A stretch of DNA of 64,000 nt, taken from Bolinopsis microptera. Lineage: Eukaryota; Ctenophora; Tentaculata; Lobata; Bolinopsidae. Shown here piece after piece: positions 20,213-33,971 of this stretch. The stretch is taken from contig NC_087083.1 in the NCBI RefSeq assembly GCF_026151205.1, positions 9,421,460 through 9,485,459 of the forward strand. Reading direction: 5' to 3'. Position 1 is the stretch's first letter, and each line of letters begins with the position of its first letter. The translations under genes and the position numbers were made by a program. The notes beneath the pieces were generated by a model. That model was not told where the DNA came from, did no database searches, and saw nothing but the letters and a program-made list of their open reading frames with translations.

Positions 20213-23200
20213 AATATCATGATGGTACCCTGGGCTTTTTTATGATATTCTTCCCATAACAAATAACTATTTCAAGCATGAAAGCAAGATTCTGACAATC
20301 CCTCTTATTCAACATTTCAGTCAGCTTATCAGCTCTATCCCGAGCCACAATATTAGTTCACCTATAAGTCCGCTTAGCTATAGATATAAATATTATGCCT
20401 TCAAGATCTCATCTCTTCACCGTCACTGGAAAATAGAGGCTCAGTAATCGTTCAACTTATCAGCTGTATTCCGAGTATCCAAAACGTGTGTATTTTATCA
20501 CTTTATAAGTCCGCTGTAGTTAGATGGCATTATAATTACCCGTAGGGAGCCCGATCCTTAGAGTTATTGCCTACTGGCATTAGAGTATAATGACCCTAAT
20601 TAGTATAATTACCCTAAACACAATTCACTTTGATCCTGCATGACGAATATTTTTCAACCAAAAATTGGGTTAATTTAGAAAACGGCGCGTTATCACGTGG
20701 GCACAACGGCAAGCATGGACCCTCAAAGAATATGTGCGAGCAAGCGTTTTATGTTTTCTTTGTACTCACAAATTGACGGAATTTGCTCCAAAAGTATGCT
20801 TTTATTTAGCCAACTTGCATTCTAAAATCGTTTTAACAAATTGTTTCAAATTTGAGGGTTATTACATTATTAAGGAGAAGAGAGTCGGTGGAATTTTTAT
20901 AAGGTCAGGTTTGTGAGGAAGACCGATGCTTAAATCATTGGGATTGTTTTCAAAATTAAGGTGGGCGTTTCAAGTCACGGTTTTAGGGTGCGGTTACAGA
21001 ATAGCAAATGAATATTTTAAAAAGTTATTAGGCTAGCTTACCTCAAAATCAATGGAATTTCGTAATGTGTTTCTCATCACTAATTTGAATTAGGTTACTA
21101 TTCAGAAACTTATATAAAGAAAGAAGCTGTGCTTGAAATGTGGAGCTACATCATGACAAATCTAAAGTATTTGAAGCTGTTTCATCTTGTACAAGTATAC
21201 AAAGGGAGACATGCAGTGCTCTCCTCATATTGATTTACTTAAAGTTTTGAGCTTATACATTTCGGGATGATAGAATGTTAATAAAATCTTGATATTGTTA
21301 TTAATAACTGTTGAATCAAGCAACATAATATAAATAAATTGTACGTGTTTGTGTGAAACATAAGCTTCCCTCTCTAGGTTCCAGTTTACTTATCAATATC
21401 TCGCATCATTCCTTCACTGGACAACCCCGTAACTTTTCTTTAAAGTAAATCAATATCATATCTAATATTAGCATAGTTAACCAGAAACGTGACCAGCTGC
21501 CTAGAACCCGATAATCGCCTGATTAAAATTTAGATGTTTTCAATTTTCCGACCACATATTCACCAATCTTCTGACGTCACGTAAAATTTATTGCCCCTCT
21601 CTTCAATGGTTCATTGTGTAGGAGTTCCTATTTTTAGTTACAATGTTAATGTTACCGTAAAACAAAGTTTAAAATTGCTGGATTATTTGGGGGGATTGTC
21701 GGAATCTGATGAGGAAAATCTGACCTCTTTCAGGGGACCATGTGACCCCTCTACAGCTCACTGCGCGTGATCACATGGGCTCCCTTTTTAAATGTGTTGT
21801 TGAACTTTGGTAAATCAAACAACCGTTGAATTGTTGAACTGCAAGAGCTATGCAATTTAATCCGCAACATGGTTCTGTGTGTTCACAAAGGTGATGAAGA
21901 GTTTTAATTTTCATAATTCGTGAGAGGTCAATACATGAAAAGTTTAGTTCGCTGGAACGTTCCCTCTTTGCACGGGTTTCTCTTTTGAAGAATTCAACCT
22001 ATGAGGCACAAACATGTACCGGACCTATACTTGATAGAGAACGACAGGGTTGGTACAGGTATCTTTTTCTATTATTATGAATAAGGACATAATCTTCACT
22101 GGCTAAAACTTTGATTGAGAGTTATTCCCGGCTGTGTGTTTTTGACTTTTTGTAATTGGCGTCATTGTCAACAAGTGCTAGACCAGGCGGCGAGCCGCAG
22201 CGTTCTTAAATGTTTTGTAAATATGCTGAGGAATCTCAAAGCCATCCCCGAGGAACTTCTTATTTTTATAAAAAACCATTCAATAAAGTGAGAATCATTA
22301 CGTAAAGGCGGACCGTCCTGTTGGTGAGAATCGTGATGTAAAAGCGGACCATTTCTAGTCCTATTCAGTTTTCATCATCAGAACTTAAAAGGTCCTACAA
22401 CTTACAGAATTATAATTATTTTATTTCTCGCAACTTGAGTGACAATTCTTTGTGGCACTTATCTTAAGCTGCTGATGATGAGCAGTCCCTCTTTTTAACA
22501 TCAAAGAGGACACATTACTCTTTGGAAAAGTGATGGTCTTTACCTTTGTAGCGCAGTTTTTTATTAAAATATCATCACAACACCATAATGTTAGAGATAC
22601 AAGTTTAATGCTAAAACTTTCCGAATGCATTTACTTAAGCAGGGATAATCGCCTATACTTCAGTACCTTATTTTATCATCAAAGACGACAATCTTAGATA
22701 CAAGTTCCGACCCACCTTTCTAGCCCCATTCATTTGAGTTTAAATCACCGAACCTTTGACTCTTTGATTGCGCCATGTTAAACATCTCAAACTCTTTTAC
22801 CAGTGTGAGAAAACAATTAAAAATCATAATTACACGGTCCAAGTTCAGCTCACTGTGCGTGATCACGTGGGCACAAGTTGAGCCGTGTTAGACTGAAAAT
22901 GGTGATTTGTGTGGGGGAGGTCCCATGAGAAAAGGTTGGATCATCAAAACATAGTTAGAATCGGAATGTTTGGTCACCATGTCATCTGTTCATCCTAATT
23001 CCAGAACCTCTGTGCGCGTGGTCACGTGAGCACTGTTTTGTCACCTCTTGTTAAGATCACGTGACTCTTCCTGAACGGTTACAATGTTCATTATCTGCCG
23101 GACCAGCCCCCGAACTGACTTTGAGGGGAGTTCACACGTACCGGTAAACAGTTTAACAGTTCTTAATAAGTGGGAGCTGGTTTAGCAGGGGTTAACCTGT

Positions 23201-23890
23201 AGTTGGGGTATTGCAAAGGTATCTTGATCATCTTCTGACAGCTGATCACGTGACCCAGATAACGAGGTCACGTGACCATGATATCAGCACTGGGGGACCT
23301 GGCTATTGGGGGCTGTCTGAAACATTGAGAACCTGTGTGTCAGGCCCTGAAAGGGACGTGGTTATTTAACGGGGCTGCTGATGGTCCAGGGTGGAATTCT
23401 TTGTCAAAACTTCAACAGATACTCAATAATGAGGTGTTAGAGGGAGACCTGGGTTGTGGGTGTAAATGAATCGGCCTTCTCAGTTGTTGGCCCGTGAACT
23501 AGTGAGATTAGGGGTTCTTGGTGTTGGGCAGATTTCTAAAATGGAAATGGGTGAGCACGTAAATTCCAGCCAAATAGTATGTAAGATTAATGCTGAATAT
23601 TCATTATTGACATTAACTGTTTTGAAAAGATGACACCAAAAGTCTGGTTCCTAAATTTAACGTTCTTTCGAGAACCTGCCTCACAAATCTGCGGCTTTTA
23701 GTATTTCAACTTTTTGATATATCGATGAAAACTTCGTGTACATCTCTCCATACCATTTTCGAACTGTCCTCGGTCTCATACCTGTAATACCGTTTAATGG
23801 TTAAAAGCAGCCCAAAGTAACCACACAGTTTAAACCGTCCCAATTAAGGCCACAACACTCAGAATGCCTAATTGCTCAATGCTCCTCTAA
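20213..23890. other. Intergenic DNA with CACGTG composite motifs
   Basis: No gene recognised. CACGTG occurs at 20693, 22865, 23023, 23058, 23247 and 23269. Several sit in the extended context GCGYGNTCACGTGGGC: 20683-20704, 22852-22874, 23012-23032, and a CACATG variant at 21760-21781. A short near-duplicate (GAATCRT-A-GTAAARGCGGACC) lies at 22290-22350. Confidence 0.55.
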
Positions 23891-23892
23891 AT

Positions 23893-23982
23893 ATCTAAAA
23901 TTTCAGTGAAGAATTAGTCCTAAATCTCTGAAATTTCAGTAAAGGGTTAGTTCTAAATTTCTAAAATTTCAGTGAAGAGTGC
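23893..23982 (+). repeat. About 35-bp tandem repeat, 2.5 copies
   Basis: Units CTAAAATTTCAGTGAAGAAT / CTGAAATTTCAGTAAAGGGT, each followed by TAGTYCTAAAT. Confidence 0.85.
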
Positions 23983-24395
23983 AGTGTCTGAAAACGTGCC
24001 ATGGTCGCTGCACAAAAGTGACAAAGAGAGACAAAAGGTGACCTAGACCATTGGAGACACAGAAGGACACAAAGGGACGGAGAGGGGTACACATAATGAC
24101 GCATACATGCTCACCAGCTATCTTCCAGGTACGATATTCAGTCCAAGAACCGGGTTTTAACATCCCTCTCACAGTTGCATTACAAACACACGGCCCCCAC
24201 TTTCAGGATCATTTCCACAGAGATAATCTGAAGAGCTCCAATATCTAGAAACCCTTTCTATCCGCTGCTGCACCCCAGCCATTTACTGGCCTCTGTTATG
24301 CTAATATGTTAATGTGGTAATGGGGTATTTAGACTACTTTCAACAACAGTATTTCGAGCACCAGTTTCCCCTTCAGAAGTGATTTAAGAGTTTAA
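23983..24395. other. Intergenic DNA
   Basis: Opposite-strand overlapping frames at 23969-24248 have no recognisable domain. Nothing else seen. Confidence 0.45.
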
Positions 24396-24399
24396 GCCG

Positions 24400-24790
24400 G
24401 TACTCTTTCAGGTCTGATTTATAATGAAAACCAGCAGTTTAACCCTGAAAAGTAGTTTGAGAGAGAGAGCACTGTTTCAGTGCTGGTTTATAATGAAAAC
24501 CAGCAGTTGAACCCTGAAAAGTAGTTTGAGAGAGCACTGTTTCAGTGCTGGTTTATAATAAAAAACCAGCAGTTTAACCCTGAAAAGTAGTTTGAGAGAG
24601 AGCACTGTTTCAGTGCTGGTTTGTAATGAAAACCAGCAGTTTAACCCTGAAAAGTAGTTTGAGAGAGAGCACTCTTTCAGGTCTGATTTATAATGAAAAC
24701 CAGCAGTTTAACCCTGAAAAGTAGTTTGAGAGAGAGAGAGAACTGTTTCAGTGCTGGTTTGTAATGAGCACTGTTTCAGGTCTGGTTTTA
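24400..24790 (+). repeat. About 67-bp tandem repeat, 5-6 copies
   Basis: The AACCAGCAGTTTAACCCTG anchor is at about 24429, 24498, 24565, 24631 and 24698. Units also include AAAAGTAGTTTGAGAGAG and CACTGTTTCAGTGCTGGTTT. The CAGCACTG/CAGTGCTG palindrome makes each unit able to form a hairpin. Confidence 0.92.
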
Positions 24791-25527
24791 ATGAGCCCAG
24801 AGTTACTGTTAGGCTCCTCTCTCTGTTCTCTCGCTCTCTCTCGCTCTTCGTTCTTGTTTCTCTTAAGCCACTTGATGTTCTAAACAGAGTACCGCTCATT
24901 GTAATAGACCACTTGAAAACAAAGCCGCTACAAATCCAGCCCTCTAATTGGCTGTTGGGAGATCAAATGCGGAGTGGTGATTGGTGGACGTTTCCTTGTT
25001 AAACAGAAGGGCAAAGGCTTGTTTTCTGAGCAAGCATTAACTTCTCCACTAACCAATCACAAGGAATTTAGATCGTCCCCGTGGTGAGCCGCATCCAACC
25101 ACAACTGCCTTCTCCATAATTCTTAATCAAGAGCAGTAAAGTTTTCGATCAAGCTCGCATCAAAGCTCCCGAAACACAGTTTAAAAAGCGATTTGCCAGA
25201 TATAATCGGTCCATTAGGAGGAGTCAAGATTTTCATTCTAGCGTCACGGTTCATTTTACCTCTCATTAAGTCTACTTAAGCGAACCACTAATTAGTCACG
25301 TGACCACTGAACTGCTTGTTTAAAGAGGATTTAGAAACATGCAAGCCAACTCCCATCGGTCTAATTATTCTGTCAAGTTACGCATTTATCCAGCCAACTG
25401 AAGGTCACGGTTTAAGTCACGTGGGCTGCACGTGGGCTGCACGTGGCCGTTGTTAACCAATCAGATTTTCTCCCCGGGTTAATTCTCCTACAAATCCTGG
25501 TAAATTCGGTTAAGTGAAGAGAAGTGT
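24791..25527. other. Intergenic DNA with a CACGTG cluster
   Basis: CACGTG at 25298, and three more (25417, 25428, 25440) within 30 bp in the phrase CACGTGGGCTG. ATTGG/CCAAT motifs occur nearby (about 24948, 24980, 25051, 25458). No gene recognised. Confidence 0.55.
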
Positions 25528-26632
25528 TGGAGGGTGGGATCCTGTGCAAGTACATAGTGGGTTGTGGTGGGTGGTACCTACCTATACTGGTGTGGGATCC
25601 TGTGCAAGTATCTAGTGGGTAGTGGTGGGTAGTACCCACCTATACTGGTGTGGGATCCTGTGCAAGTATCCAGTGGGTAGTGGTGGGTAGTACCTACCTA
25701 TACTGGTGTGGGATCCTGTGCAAGTATCTAGTGGGTAGTGGTGGGTAGTACCCACCTGTACTGGTGTGGGATCCTGTGCAAGTACCTAGTGGGTAGTGGT
25801 GGGTAGTACCTACCTATACTGGTGTGGGATCCTGTGCAAGTATCTAGTGGGTAGTGGTGGGTAGTACCTACCTATACTGGTGTGGGAACCTGTGCAAGTA
25901 CATAGTGGGTAGTGGTGGGTAGTACCCACCTATACTGGTGTGGGATCCTGTGCAAGTATCTAGTGGGTAGTGGTGGGTAGTACCCACCTATACTGGTGTG
26001 GGATCCTGTGCAAGTATCTAGTGGGTAGTGGTGGGTAGTATCCACCTGTACTGGTGTGGGATCCTGTGCAAGTACCTAGTGGGTAGTGGTGGGTAGTACC
26101 CACCTATACTGGTGTGGGATCCTATGCAAGTATCTAGTGGGTAGTGGTGGGTAGTACCTACCTATACTGGTGTGGGATCCTGTGCAAGTATCTAGTGGGT
26201 AGTGGTGGGTAGTACCTACCTATACTGGACACTGGTGTGGGATCCTGTGCAAGTACATAGTGGGTAGTGGTGGGTAGTACCTACCTATACTGGTGTGGGA
26301 ACCTGTGCAAGTACATAGTGGGTAGTGGTGGGTAGTACCCACCTATACTGGTGTGGGATCCTGTGCAAGTATCTAGTGGGTAGTGGTGGGTAGTACCCAC
26401 CTATACTGGTGTGGGATCCTGTGCAAGTATCTAGTGGGTAGTGGTGGGTAGTACCCACCTGTACTGGTGTGGGATCCTGTGCAAGTACCTAGTGGGTAGT
26501 GGTGGGTAGTACCCACCTATACTGGTGTGGGATCCTATGCAAGTATCTAGTGGGTAGTGGTGGGTAGTACCTACCTATACTGGTGTGGGATCCTGTGCAA
26601 GTACCTAGTGGGTAGTGGTGGGTACCAGTTAC
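25528..26632 (+). repeat. 58-bp minisatellite, about 19 copies, with higher-order structure
   Basis: The unit holds GGTGTGGGATCCTGTGCAAG, TATCTAGTGGGTAGTGGTGG and GTAGTACCTACCTATACT. Variants (TACC-TACC or TACC-CACC, TATCTAG or TACATAG, GGATCC or GGAACC) recur in blocks. The run beginning with GGAACC at about 25886 repeats at about 26299, giving a higher-order duplication of about 0.4 kb. One unit carries an extra 6-bp insertion near 26226. Confidence 0.95.
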
Positions 26633-26639
26633 CACCCAC

Positions 26640-29600
26640 CTCTACTATTAGTATTTAACAGGTTATCACTGTGTGTGTGGGTCTCTAACCTACCTCTATA
26701 GCTCTATAGTAGCCCACACAATGCATCATTTACCTTAATTCTTTAATTCCCCTTGCAACCAGCAACTAATTCTCAGCACAGTTCTTTGCGCGATTAATTT
26801 TCATTTCACCCCCATTTCAGGGCCGTCTGACTAGGGCCCTATTCAAATATCAATTTAAAGGCCCATTGTTAGCCTAGTTGAACCATTTCACCAACCTTGT
26901 TAATATTCATGACTGCTTTCAATTGAGAGGGAAACCAAATGGATTTAATAAGGCTTATAATTAATCATTCAGAGCGAGCAAGCAAGGCTATAACCGGCTA
27001 ACAATAGATTTTTATTCACCGGCCTCTCACTCCTTAACCTTTTATTATATTAATTTGTCCCGGGGGACAAAGGGACGGTCAATTAAGGTTTGAATTTATG
27101 ATAATTTTCAGTAGGAGGGTGAGAGTATGGGCGCCGTGCTTTAACGTGATCTAGTTTACTTGGTAAAAGGAAACTACGTGTAAGATTAACATTAAGTTGG
27201 ATTTCTCCATTGTGGCCTGTCTAGATTTGGTGAGTTTGTAGAGGCAGCTTGGCGGTCAAGGAAACAGGTAAAGAGCAGAATATGTTAATATTGAAAAGGA
27301 ATACTTCAATGTCTCCAGATGTTTATCTCACTCAGGAAAAGATCCCGGTTCAAACTAGGTTCTTAGTTGTAAGCCAGATTGTTGCATGTGCAAATGTAAG
27401 AATTTGAACTGACCATACTCAATACTGTCATGAAGTTCAATCGAAACATTTCTGAATTCTGATTTACCTGCAGATCCGAAAATTACCCGACCAAATCCCA
27501 GACATGACGTCCAAATCTCGACGAGACCGAATATATATCACTATCAGACATGATCATCCGGATTACATCATTCGAAATTTCACCCACAAGCCTGGAAATT
27601 CGTTAATAGCTACCGTTGCTACACCAATGAAAACTTTAACTCTAACGTTTAGAAAAGTAGAAATATCGAATTCTTTCAAGAAATACTGAAAGTCATCCCT
27701 ACTGACAATATGTAGTTCTCATCCTTCTCAGAATCCAAAAATCCCACGCAAAAATAGAAATTAACCATTCACAGTATTCCACAGAAACGTTATAATAGTA
27801 GTCATGGTGAGAAGTTAAGATACGAGCATCATAGCCACTTCAGTGAGATCATAAAGCGACTGTTACTTACACGAGTCATATGCACTCGAGATAACAGTTA
27901 AAATGATACCTTACTTAGTTATTCGAGTTATACCCCGCATGAGAGCAGCTAGTGAGATAGCATCAGGGGATGCCAGTTAGAATTTTACACTGACATCTCC
28001 CGATTACACTGTCACGTGCTGTGTCTAAACTAATCCTCGTTAAGTCGCTCAGCATGCTCATATATTACACTATTACAGAATAACCATTATGTAGTTATTG
28101 TAAGAGCTTTACCGCACATGTCATAAGATACTGGAACTACTAATACTAGGTATTATCACATGACATGATGCCCTTATAAGGACATTTTATCACGTGGTCG
28201 AAGCGGAGTCTCATCTACCCCCAATTACCTAGATATCCTTATCCCATATTGCAGGGTCCGCAATTCCTCTCAACCAGTTCAAATGTTACCCTGCAATTTC
28301 ATACTGCAATTGCTTGTTACTACTTGTTATTCGAGTTACATCCACACATGCGTGATGCGGTAGTATATCGTGGTGAGAGGAGCTTTAGCATGCTCAAACA
28401 TAAAACATACCCGCTGATCAATATTCGAGTCCTACCCACAATCCACACGTGATCATGCCGATAATATCTGGAGATACCAGTTAAAATTATACAGCAACAC
28501 GTCTGTCTTGTGCCGCATTAAGAATGACCATATCCACCGGGGACCATTATCAATTTGTATGATTCCTTAAGCTCGACTGATACTCAAAGTGGTTTCCTGC
28601 CGGCACAATCAAATATAATTTTTTGATTCCTCGACTTACGGCAGAGAACACCTGATTTCCATTAAGACGATCAAACAGATATTTCCTGAGATTTAAGATA
28701 GTTTATAAAGGGAATCTGTTGTCTGGGCAGCATTGAAAAGGGCCTAAGTAACATATAAGCTCATTATAGTAACATATACCACGGTTAGGAACGCTAAGGG
28801 TAAACAAAGACGGTTTATTTGATGAAGGAGTAGATTCCCTAGTCCTGCCACTTTGCCCCCCTTAATGTGGCCAGGCTGATCTAAACCAGATAAAACCAGA
28901 TTTTGTGAGCTTTCTATTCGGCATTATGTTGAGTCACAGGCATTGAGAGATACAATGGGAATATTTATAGATACAATGGCTACTGGGTCCACCCATTTGC
29001 TCTAGCGGGAGAGATATTCTTTGTAGTTCATTTACAATGATATGTTTCCACAGACTTGATTACACTACCACTTTCAATATTTTTCCACAGAATGGATTCC
29101 AGTACCTGCATTTTCAAATGCGTGTTTCCAGAGCTCATACCCCCTTATAACTTATTTACTTGAAATGCAGTGTAATGCCGCGCACTACGTGCACTTGTGA
29201 AACACGTAATTTTGTTAAAATGTCGCGTATTGTAAACTTATAAAGGAGTTAGGAATGGATTTTGTAAATCATACATTTTCTGTCTGGTGCTGCAGAAAAT
29301 AGTTTAAATTTTTGGTAGAAAAGGAAAAAAGGGATAGAATATTATCCCTAGTCATAATTGCCAATGGCTGGTTCGGTATGAATGGATTGAAACGGAATTT
29401 CTGTATATTTTAGATCTGTGAACACATCTTCCCTAGTGTGTATAAAAAAGCGTGGCAATCATTTGGGTGCAAGGGAGAAAATACATTATTATTAGAAAAT
29501 AAAGATATTGGTCTCAGTTCTTGTTTCTATCAAATGAGATAGTTGAAAAGCATAACTGATAACTACAACCTGACAACTACAAAACCTTTCATTTTGAAAC

Positions 29601-29885
29601 ATGTAACCAGTCATTTTGAAACATGTTACCACTTTCTCAACTTCTTCTCATTTAAACTGTTAAACTGTTAAACACTTCGTTTTTAAGTTAAATCTCCAGC
29701 AAGGGTTGGAAGTCTTATAATCAAAATAATAAGCAGCAGTTATTGGGTTGATTCTTTCAAATTTTACAATAAAAATGACAATTTGGTGGTCACCCAGTTG
29801 ACAGGTACGTCATTCCTTCCTACCTGACACTGCAGGTTGAGTGCATCACATACTCAGATATAAACACCATTTTAACTGAACCGAA
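26640..29885. other. Intergenic DNA, no gene seen
   Basis: No recognisable gene. CACGTG at 28015, 28191 and 28446. Short frames at 27504-27689 and 28249-28452 have no domain. Blocks such as TTATTCGAGTTA and AATATTCGAGTCC recur loosely between 27.9 and 28.45 kb, perhaps an old duplication. Confidence 0.5.
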
Positions 29886-29888
29886 ATT

Positions 29889-30125
29889 AAACTAATAAAC
29901 ACCATCTAGTTTGAACTGACATCATGTTTTCAGTACGTATCTTTCAGTTATTTAACTAATAAACACCATCTAGTTTGAACTGACATCATGTTTTCAGTAC
30001 GTATAATATCAACCAGTTATTAATTTGAAACATGTAACCACTTTCTCATTTACACTGTCAAACTGTTATACACTTATAAACACCATCTAGTTTGAACTGA
30101 CATCATGTTTTCAGTACGTATCTCC
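29889..30125 (+). repeat. Three direct copies of a 50-bp block
   Basis: AATAAACACCATCTAGTTTG followed by AACTGACATCATGTTTTCAG and TACGTAT occurs at about 29894, 29955 and 30077 (the third begins ATAAACACC). A flanking GAAACATGTAACCACTTTC phrase is also duplicated. Confidence 0.9.
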
Positions 30126-33100
30126 CAGTTATTTAAGTATCTCAAAAACTGCAATTTTTTGCGGGCTCTCAAATACTAGCGTATAGACGTCTTATAGATA
30201 TAAGTAATCGATTGGTAAAACCCTGATCAAAACCATTGGCAAGGTGTTCAGATAGTCGACGATCACCAGTTTAAATTGTCCTTTGAGAGAACCATGACAT
30301 CTTCTTTAAAAACTCAGTCCAGTAACGGTAACCAAGGTAACAAAGGTTCAACTATTCGGAGCAGGGTCACATGACCAGACTCCCTCATTTTGAAGACAGT
30401 CACGTGACTAAAAGTTTCCCAGCCTACGGGGGTTGAGTTTTAAACAGCTTGAGGATTTTACAATCAGTCTATAATACTGACGTGTGGTACAGCTGGCGGA
30501 GCTTGTCTCAGTGCGTTAAACCAACGCTGGGGAACATCACAGGATGACCTCTCTTTCGGTGGCTGCAATTTCACAAAAACCATTCTTGTGGCACTTATCA
30601 CCAATCGAACCTGTCTAATTTAGGGAAATTGTGAGATAGCAGGGCTTCCCTCGGGGTTGGGAAGCCTCTTCAATCTGATCTTATCCTGCACGTAACCGAA
30701 AAGCATCTTCCCCATTGGCTAAACCGAGCACGTGGGAGCACGTGGACGCCGTGCCGCGCGGTGATTCGCAGATGCCGGAGTACTTCCCGATTGCTGGATT
30801 GTTAGTTGTTACAATTCGATGACAATGGACTGCAGATAATGGTTGCCGTTATCGGGATCCATCCTTTGCTACTCGACCTTAATTCTGTCAAACTACGTGT
30901 TAGCTATTGTGCAGCTAAGGGGATGAGATTATCCTAGCACAATTACACACGGGGTGCGTCCTGTCCAATTCCAGCCTCGATTGTGAGATGATCGGACAGG
31001 GAGTGCTGTAATTCTAGCCTGATTTGAGGGGTGGATACAAAACCACCGGTAGGAAGTACTGAACTTAATCCAGCCAGTGCCCAGTATAACGGCCTGCACG
31101 TGGAGGGAATTGTCACGTGTGAGGGTTGTCACGTGGGAGGGTTGTCATTGTAACAGTTCTGTCAATATATGAATACAAAACAGCTAGTCTCGTAATTAAT
31201 CCTGCTTGGTCGATATAATGGTCAACAACTGGCGGTGGGGTCTCTTTTGAGGGGGTTTGACAGGGTCGAGTATTGACATTTCCTTAACTCGGTGGTTTAT
31301 TGGGTAATGGTCCGGAGATTAGAGTTTTGCCCGTGGGTTGACGGTGCGGCACGTGCTGATATCTTCGTAATATTGTAAAATATAGATATGAGTTTCAAGT
31401 ACGATTCAACTGAACGTTATGGTAAGATCCCCATTAGATCTGAGCAGTCAGCACAACCTATTCTCTCCCATATTAACTGTTGTCAGATTTACAATTTGGT
31501 TTCTGCTATTTACAATCAGTATCACGCCAGTTTCACGTCTGCTGTAATCGTGAAAAGCATGGAGCCTTTATCGACCGCTGAAAGCGAGAATAAAGAATAA
31601 ATATCTTGTCAAAATTTAATTTGAAAGTTGAGATTAAACCGCTGTGTGACGGAAAAAAAGTATTTGACATCTTCTAAATTGAGCTATTATATAGTTGACC
31701 CTTCATACATGTCCCCATCATCCCCGAGCAGACAAAATCATTTCACAATAACTTTGAACTTTTAAAGTATTGAATGATCACGTGGGCATTGCACTCCAAA
31801 AACAAGACTTTTATACCATCTTCGTGACAGGTTGCTGAAACGGGCACAGTTTAATGATTCATCTTTACACAAAGTGGTGATTTTCTTTCACAGCCAGGGT
31901 ACAGCTTCCTTGTTCTCAGTGCCCTATTCTGTGTGGGATTCTGAAAACCATTTCACACGTTGGCGGTATGGTGGGTCAGGTGGGCGGTATGGTGGGCTCT
32001 GATTGGGCCTCTGGAGATTTTAAATGTGATGACATGGTGGTAATTATTTCTTAAAAATCCGTCAAAAATACTGAAAATACTGAACAGATTTGAAATTCAC
32101 ATGTCTAGATCAACATTTCTTATCAAACATGATGAAAGACAGGTCTCCTCTTCATCAGGTTTTTAAATATCCATCAGGACAAAAAGGTAGACTAAATAGA
32201 TAGCTGAAAATTATAATCTCAAAATTAATATGATCTCAGAAACTTCCAACAGGCCTCCAAGAACACTTCATGCCAATTGCCAGGTGACAGTAGCCTTGCA
32301 ACTGTTGCATTAATTTACTGTATTTACCAAGCTTCCACAAATTCTTGATCAAAATTCTGAGCAATAGATTTTCAACCTCGACCATTTCCTGTTGCAAGCT
32401 ATTCTACCAGCTCCATCGGACAAAAATCTAACATTGTTAATTGTTATTACTGTTGAATGTTCGAAATTTCTGGCAATCACGTTGTTTCGACAAAGGAGAA
32501 ACTGCTCTTTTCAGGAGAGGTAATTGTTATCATTACCATAAAAGTTTGGATCAGGATAATTATAAAGTGCCATTAGCGAGCTCATTGGAATCTGTACCCC
32601 AACAATGGGACAAAGAAGGGTGATTATTTTTGGCTTTTGTTTGATTGAGTGAAGCATTTCCGTCTTGGAGCAATTTCGGAATGTTGATTGCGACGAAGGG
32701 CCTTTGTTCTTCATCAGTGTATGATTTACAATACTATTCAGTGTATTAGGAACGTCGTGAACTATCCAATCTTCTACTGTGATAACCAGTCAGTGATCCA
32801 TTCCTAAACTCCTAGTTATAGTGGAGTTTAGATTAATACCGGTTTAGATTAAAATTGAGGGTAAAATGGAATAGGAACGGTAGAAAATCTAAGAGTTTAG
32901 AGTTGTATAGCTGAATGTTGAACATATAATATTCGCAAAGCGACCACTGAGACAATCTACAACTTTTTAATCCATTTCTCTGATCAACTTCACCAGGAAA
33001 TTCCAAAACTCTTAATTATAGTGGCCGTGTATCACAACATTTTAAGATTTTACCCTATTTTTCTGACTCATTTCGCAAAGCTATTCAGGATACCTAAGCT

Positions 33101-33965
33101 TTACCCCCTAAATTATATTGGCCATGTATTTTTCCAGTATCTGTTCTCCCTCTTTTTATGCAAGTAAACCGGTACTGCCACCAGGACTAGAGAGGATGTA
33201 ACCATTGTTCTGAACAACACTCTCCAGAACTACTTACTGGAAACGATTTCCATTCTTGGAAACCGATTAACACACTAGCTGATTACCTTGGAAACAGATT
33301 ATCAATGGGTGTCATTGTCGATAATGTTCTAATGTTAGCCGTTTATATTCAGTGTGGCCTGCAGCTTCCTTGAATGTCGGGAGTTCACAATGCTTCAATG
33401 GTAGGTGCTAGATGTAAGTGGTAACGTCATGTCGCCATTCTCAGAGGCAATGTTTGGAGAAACTAAATGGATTCTCAGAGGTTGGAGAAACTAAATACCA
33501 GGACCAAGGTTGGAGTGATTATGACTATAAGGTTCAATTTTTGTTCCGGAGGAATAGTTAATAGTTCATATTGTTTTCTTTGTGGTCTGAATAAATCTTC
33601 AAATCATCAACAGTAAAAGACTTAGTTGAATGGAGTTGGGTTAGAAACATATAAGAGATACGATGGTTTAACTTGTAGAAGCTTTCTATAAACATGTGTT
33701 AATCGTCGTCAGCTGAAGGTGATGGGGTGAACAGTAAGACTTAGATCTTTAGATATGGTTTTGTGCACGTGATTCAGATTTAAGTTCAAGGAAGAATGGA
33801 ATAGAACTAAAGTTCATGCTTTTTAAACTTATATTTTTACCTTACATTATATTATATTTATTATTTTTACTTTATTCCATTATTTTATCTTATGTTTTAC
33901 CGTTTATCACTATTTAACCTTATACTCGTATACCATTATTATCTATCATATCTCTTTAGGGAGAT
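30126..33965. other. Intergenic DNA with CACGTG and X-box-like sites
   Basis: CACGTG occurs at 30402, 30729, 30739, 31098, 31113, 31125, 31350, 31778 and 33766. A perfect RFX-type X-box (GTAACC-AA-GGTAAC) lies at 30328-30341. Short frames at 30929-31132, 31388-31600 and 32441-32714 are unrecognisable. No gene called. Confidence 0.5.
30328..30341. promoter_or_regulatory. RFX X-box-like palindrome
   Basis: GTAACCAAGGTAAC matches the published RFX consensus GTNRCC-N0-3-RGYAAC on both half-sites. No promoter is recognisable beside it. Confidence 0.35.
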
Positions 33966-33971
33966 TTGAGG

